Origin: Gammaproteobacteria bacterium | Lineage (GTDB): Bacteria > Pseudomonadota > Gammaproteobacteria > Steroidobacterales > Steroidobacteraceae | NCBI GenBank assembly: GCA_025350345.1 | Contig: JANXYA010000246.1 | Location: 1-7,481 of the forward strand | Length of the DNA: 7,481 nucleotides | Direction of reading: 5' to 3' | Shown here: in pieces, positions 5,150-7,481 of the stretch | How positions within the stretch are numbered: the stretch's first letter is position 1 | How the letters are laid out: the number at the start of each line of letters is the position of its first letter | The notes under the pieces: generated by a model | Told to the model about the DNA's origin: nothing | The model's input: only the letters and a program-made list of their open reading frames with translations | Databases searched by the model: none | Translations under genes and position numbers: made by a program

Positions 5150-5968
5150 TCAGGCATTGTTAAGCGGGAGCGAGAGCAGCGCCGCCACGATTGCGCCCAG
5201 CAGTTCGCGCAGGGGTGCCGCCCGGGCCGGCTCATAGTCCGTGCCAGCCTCGTCCATGTAGGCGCTCTGGGCGAGCTCGATCTGCACCGCGTGTACACCG
5301 GATGCAGGCCGTCCGTAGTGACGGGTGATATAGCCGCCGGTGAAGCGTCCGTCGAAGACCCTTGACCAGCGCGCCTGGCTGCCGAGTTGCGTGCGCAAGG
5401 CCTGTGTGAGCGCAGGGGTACAGGCGCTGCCCTGGTTGGTGCCCACGTTGATATCAGGCAGCCGGCCTTCGAACAGCCGTGGCACAACGCTCCGTATCGA
5501 ATGCGCATCCAGGAGCAAGGCGTGGCCGAAGCGCTCGTGTGTCCGCGTGAGCAGGGCGCGCAGCGCATCGTGGTAGGGCTGCCAGTACTGCGCGCGGCGC
5601 TGCGCGATTTCCCTGGCGTCGAGCGCGGCATCGCCGGCGAGGTAGAGCGGCTCGCCCGCGAAGCTGGCGGTCGGACACAGGCCGGTCTTGGGCGCAGCGC
5701 TGTAGAGCGCGGCGTCGTCGGGCGGGCGGTTCAGGTCGATCAGATACCGTGAGTACTGCGCGATGAGGATCGTGGCGCCAAGCGCGGGTGCGAAGTCGTA
5801 GAGCTCGGCGACGTGCCAGTCGGTGTCGGGCAGGGTGAGCGCCAGCGGCGTCAGTCGAGCTGCCAGCTCCTCGGGGATCGCCGTGCCGGCGTGCGGCACG
5901 CTGATGACCAGCGGGGTGCTGCCGGCCACCTCGACATGCGTGGCGGTGTCCTTCCCGGCGAGAATCAT
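5150..5968 (-). CDS. hutG: N-formylglutamate deformylase (N-formylglutamate amidohydrolase)
   Basis: This 272-residue cytoplasmic enzyme hydrolyses N-formyl-L-glutamate to glutamate and formate, the last step of the five-step histidine-degradation route that uses HutF. Family motifs appear in order: ISVPHAGTAIP (22-32), LPDTDWHVAELYDFA (46-60) with putative metal/active-site Asp and His, YSRYLIDLNRPPD (72-84), KTGLCP (94-99), LLLDAHSIRS (151-160), LFEGRLPDINVGT (165-177), GRFTGGYITRHYG (207-219) and GVHAVQIE (224-231). The length is normal. The ATG at 5968 overlaps the hutH stop as ATGA (5968-5965), and no strong Shine-Dalgarno is visible, which suggests translational coupling to hutH. Its stop is 17 nt from the convergent DUF4337 stop. 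A HutG of this type implies a HutF (formiminoglutamate deiminase) elsewhere; neither it nor hutU/hutI is in the window. Confidence 0.95.
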   Translation of the reverse strand: MILAGKDTATHVEVAGSTPLVISVPHAGTAIPEELAARLTPLALTLPDTDWHVAELYDFAPALGATILIAQYSRYLIDLNRPPDDAALYSAAPKTGLCPTASFAGEPLYLAGDAALDAREIAQRRAQYWQPYHDALRALLTRTHERFGHALLLDAHSIRSVVPRLFEGRLPDINVGTNQGSACTPALTQALRTQLGSQARWSRVFDGRFTGGYITRHYGRPASGVHAVQIELAQSAYMDEAGTDYEPARAAPLRELLGAIVAALLSLPLNNA

Positions 5969-7481
5969 CTGTCGCCGTCAAATAATCCGGGCGCCAGGTG
6001 CCGCCGCAGGGCCCCACTGGTGATGAGTGCGCGCGCCGCCTCGATGTCCGGCGCGAAATAGCGATCCTGCTCCAGTCGCGGCACTTTCTGCCGCAGCAGG
6101 CGCAGCACCGCTTCGAGCGGGCGCGAGCTGCGCAAGGGTCGGTGGTATTCCAGGCCCTGTGCGGCCGCGAGCAGCTCGATGGCGACGATCCCGGCGGCGT
6201 TGTCGGCCATGCTCCGCAGGCGGCGCGCCGCATAGGTAGCCATCGAGACGTGATCTTCCTGGTTCGCCGAGGTGGGAATGCTGTCGACACTGGCCGGGTG
6301 CGCGAGCGACTTGTTCTCGGACGCCAGCGCCGCCGCGGTGACCTGTGCCACCATGAAGCCGGAATTCAATCCGCTGTGGGCGACCAGATAGGCGGGCAGC
6401 CCGCTCATCTTCGTGTCGACGAGCAGCGCGATGCGCCGCTCCGCGATCGAGCCTATTTCGGCGACGGCGAGCGCCAGCTGATCGGCCGCAAATGCGACCG
6501 GCTCGGCGTGAAAATTCCCGCCGGAGAGCACCTCCCGGTCGCGCGCGAAGACCAGGGGATTGTCGGTGACCGCGTTCGCTTCGCGCAGCAGCGTGGCGCT
6601 GGCCGTGCGCACCAGATCGAGGCACGCTCCCATCACCTGTGGCTGGCAACGGAGCGAGTAAGGGTCCTGCACGCGCGAGCAGTCCAGGTGCGAGGCGCGC
6701 ACCTTGCTGCCCGCGAGCAGCGCGCGCAGCCGCGCGGCGACCTCGATCTGGCCCTGCTGGCGGCGGACCTGGTGGATGCGCGGGTCGAAAGGCGTGTCGC
6801 TCCCCTTGAGTGCATCGACCGACAGCGCACCGCTGAGGAGCGCAGCAGCAAAGACATTCTCGATGGCGAACAGTCCCGCCAGCGCCAGGGCCGTGGACAC
6901 CTGCGTGCCGTTGAGCAGCGCGAGGCCCTCCTTCGCGGCGAGTTTCACTGGCTCCAGGCCGGCGACCTTCAGGCCGTGCAGGGCGCTAATGACGCGGCCA
7001 CGGTGACGCACCTTGCCGACCCCGAGCAGCGCGGCCGACAGATGGGCGAGCGGCGCGAGATCACCGGAGGCGCCCACCGAGCCCTGGCTGGGGATGAGCG
7101 GATAGACCCCGGCGCGCAGGAGGGATTGCAGGGCCTGCAGTGTCTGGGGCCGGACGCCGGAATAGCCCTGCGCGAGGCTGGCGATCTTCAGCACCAGGAC
7201 CAGGCGCACGACCTCATCGCTCAGGGGCGCGCCGGTACCGGCGGCGTGCGAGAGCACGAGGTTGTGCTGGAGCCGCTCGAGATCGGCGGCAGAAATGCGT
7301 TCGCTGGCGAGCGAGCCAAAACCGGTGTTGACGCCATAAGCAACCTCGCCCCGGGCGATGAGCCGCTCGATGAGTGCACGCGCACGCCGCACGCGCAGCA
7401 GGTCGGCGCGGCTGAGGCTCATGCTCAAGGGTGCGGCCAGCGCCCGGCGCAGTGCGGGCAGGGTGAGGCCGCCGGCGATCA
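5965..7481 (-). CDS. hutH: Histidine ammonia-lyase (start lies beyond the window)
   Basis: Histidine ammonia-lyase deaminates L-histidine to urocanate, the first step of histidine degradation, in the cytoplasm. The frame is open to the right edge, with 504 residues plus a partial codon visible against about 510 for the family, so only a few N-terminal residues are missing. The stretch before the internal TTG (7428) and ATG (7422), reading AGGLTLPALRRALAAPL, matches the usual HutH N-terminus, so those codons are not the start. The autocatalytic MIO prosthetic group forms from the Ala-Ser-Gly at 7071-7063 within GSVGASGDLAPLAH. The conserved YGVNTGFG has its Tyr at 7338-7336. Other family blocks are LLNGTQ, QDPYSLRCQPQVMG, NAVTDNPLVF, GGNFHAEP, LNSGFM and TSANQEDHVSM (around 6241-6275). 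All key motifs are intact. It overlaps hutG by 4 nt. The promoter and any HutC operator lie outside the window. Confidence 0.96.
   Translation of the reverse strand, partial: IAGGLTLPALRRALAAPLSMSLSRADLLRVRRARALIERLIARGEVAYGVNTGFGSLASERISAADLERLQHNLVLSHAAGTGAPLSDEVVRLVLVLKIASLAQGYSGVRPQTLQALQSLLRAGVYPLIPSQGSVGASGDLAPLAHLSAALLGVGKVRHRGRVISALHGLKVAGLEPVKLAAKEGLALLNGTQVSTALALAGLFAIENVFAAALLSGALSVDALKGSDTPFDPRIHQVRRQQGQIEVAARLRALLAGSKVRASHLDCSRVQDPYSLRCQPQVMGACLDLVRTASATLLREANAVTDNPLVFARDREVLSGGNFHAEPVAFAADQLALAVAEIGSIAERRIALLVDTKMSGLPAYLVAHSGLNSGFMVAQVTAAALASENKSLAHPASVDSIPTSANQEDHVSMATYAARRLRSMADNAAGIVAIELLAAAQGLEYHRPLRSSRPLEAVLRLLRQKVPRLEQDRYFAPDIEAARALITSGALRRHLAPGLFDGDR

Noticed and set aside
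5978..6649. Reverse-strand open frame inside hutH (223 codons)
   Set aside because: It is an out-of-frame shadow of hutH, arginine-rich, with no recognisable domain.
7420..7428. Internal TTG/ATG as the start of hutH
   Set aside because: The frame continues to the window edge with residues matching the conserved HutH N-terminus, so the real start is outside the window.

Overview
The window is a GC-rich stretch of bacterial chromosome with short intergenic gaps. Gene content (histidine-utilisation genes, a c4-type dihaem cytochrome, a signal-peptide-bearing cytochrome/beta-barrel protein, MAPEG, DUF4337) points to a Gram-negative proteobacterium, most likely gamma- or betaproteobacterial. This assignment rests on gene families and composition only. 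I see no tRNA, rRNA, CRISPR array, IS element or phage gene.

Layout. 1-548 (-): N-terminal part of a GAF-domain signalling protein that runs off the left edge. 549-967: non-coding, divergent promoter region with small inverted repeats. 968-1360 (+): MAPEG-family membrane protein. 1482-1745 (+): DUF4242 small protein with a good Shine-Dalgarno and an operator-like palindrome upstream. 1759-1785: very strong GC hairpin between convergent genes. 1794-2101 (-): remnant of a large LAL-type (ATPase plus LuxR HTH) regulator. Only the first ~18 residues and the C-terminal HTH remain, in different frames. 2183-2302 (-): 39-residue lysine-rich protein.

2464-5132 (+) is the most interesting part, a tight three-gene cluster. 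It encodes (i) a 478-residue exported protein with one N-terminal CXXCH haem site followed by what looks like an outer-membrane beta-barrel, with a Cyc2-like N-terminal signature; (ii) a periplasmic dihaem c4-type cytochrome; (iii) a DUF4337 membrane protein. The first two resemble the Cyc2/Cyc1 arrangement of iron oxidisers and suggest an electron conduit from the outer membrane across the periplasm. The electron donor or acceptor cannot be read from the sequence.

5150-7481 (-) holds hutG (N-formylglutamate deformylase) and hutH (histidine ammonia-lyase), overlapping by 4 nt. They form the end of a histidine-degradation operon that enters from the right and converges on the cytochrome cluster with only 17 nt between stop codons. 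hutH is open at the right edge, so its start lies outside the window.
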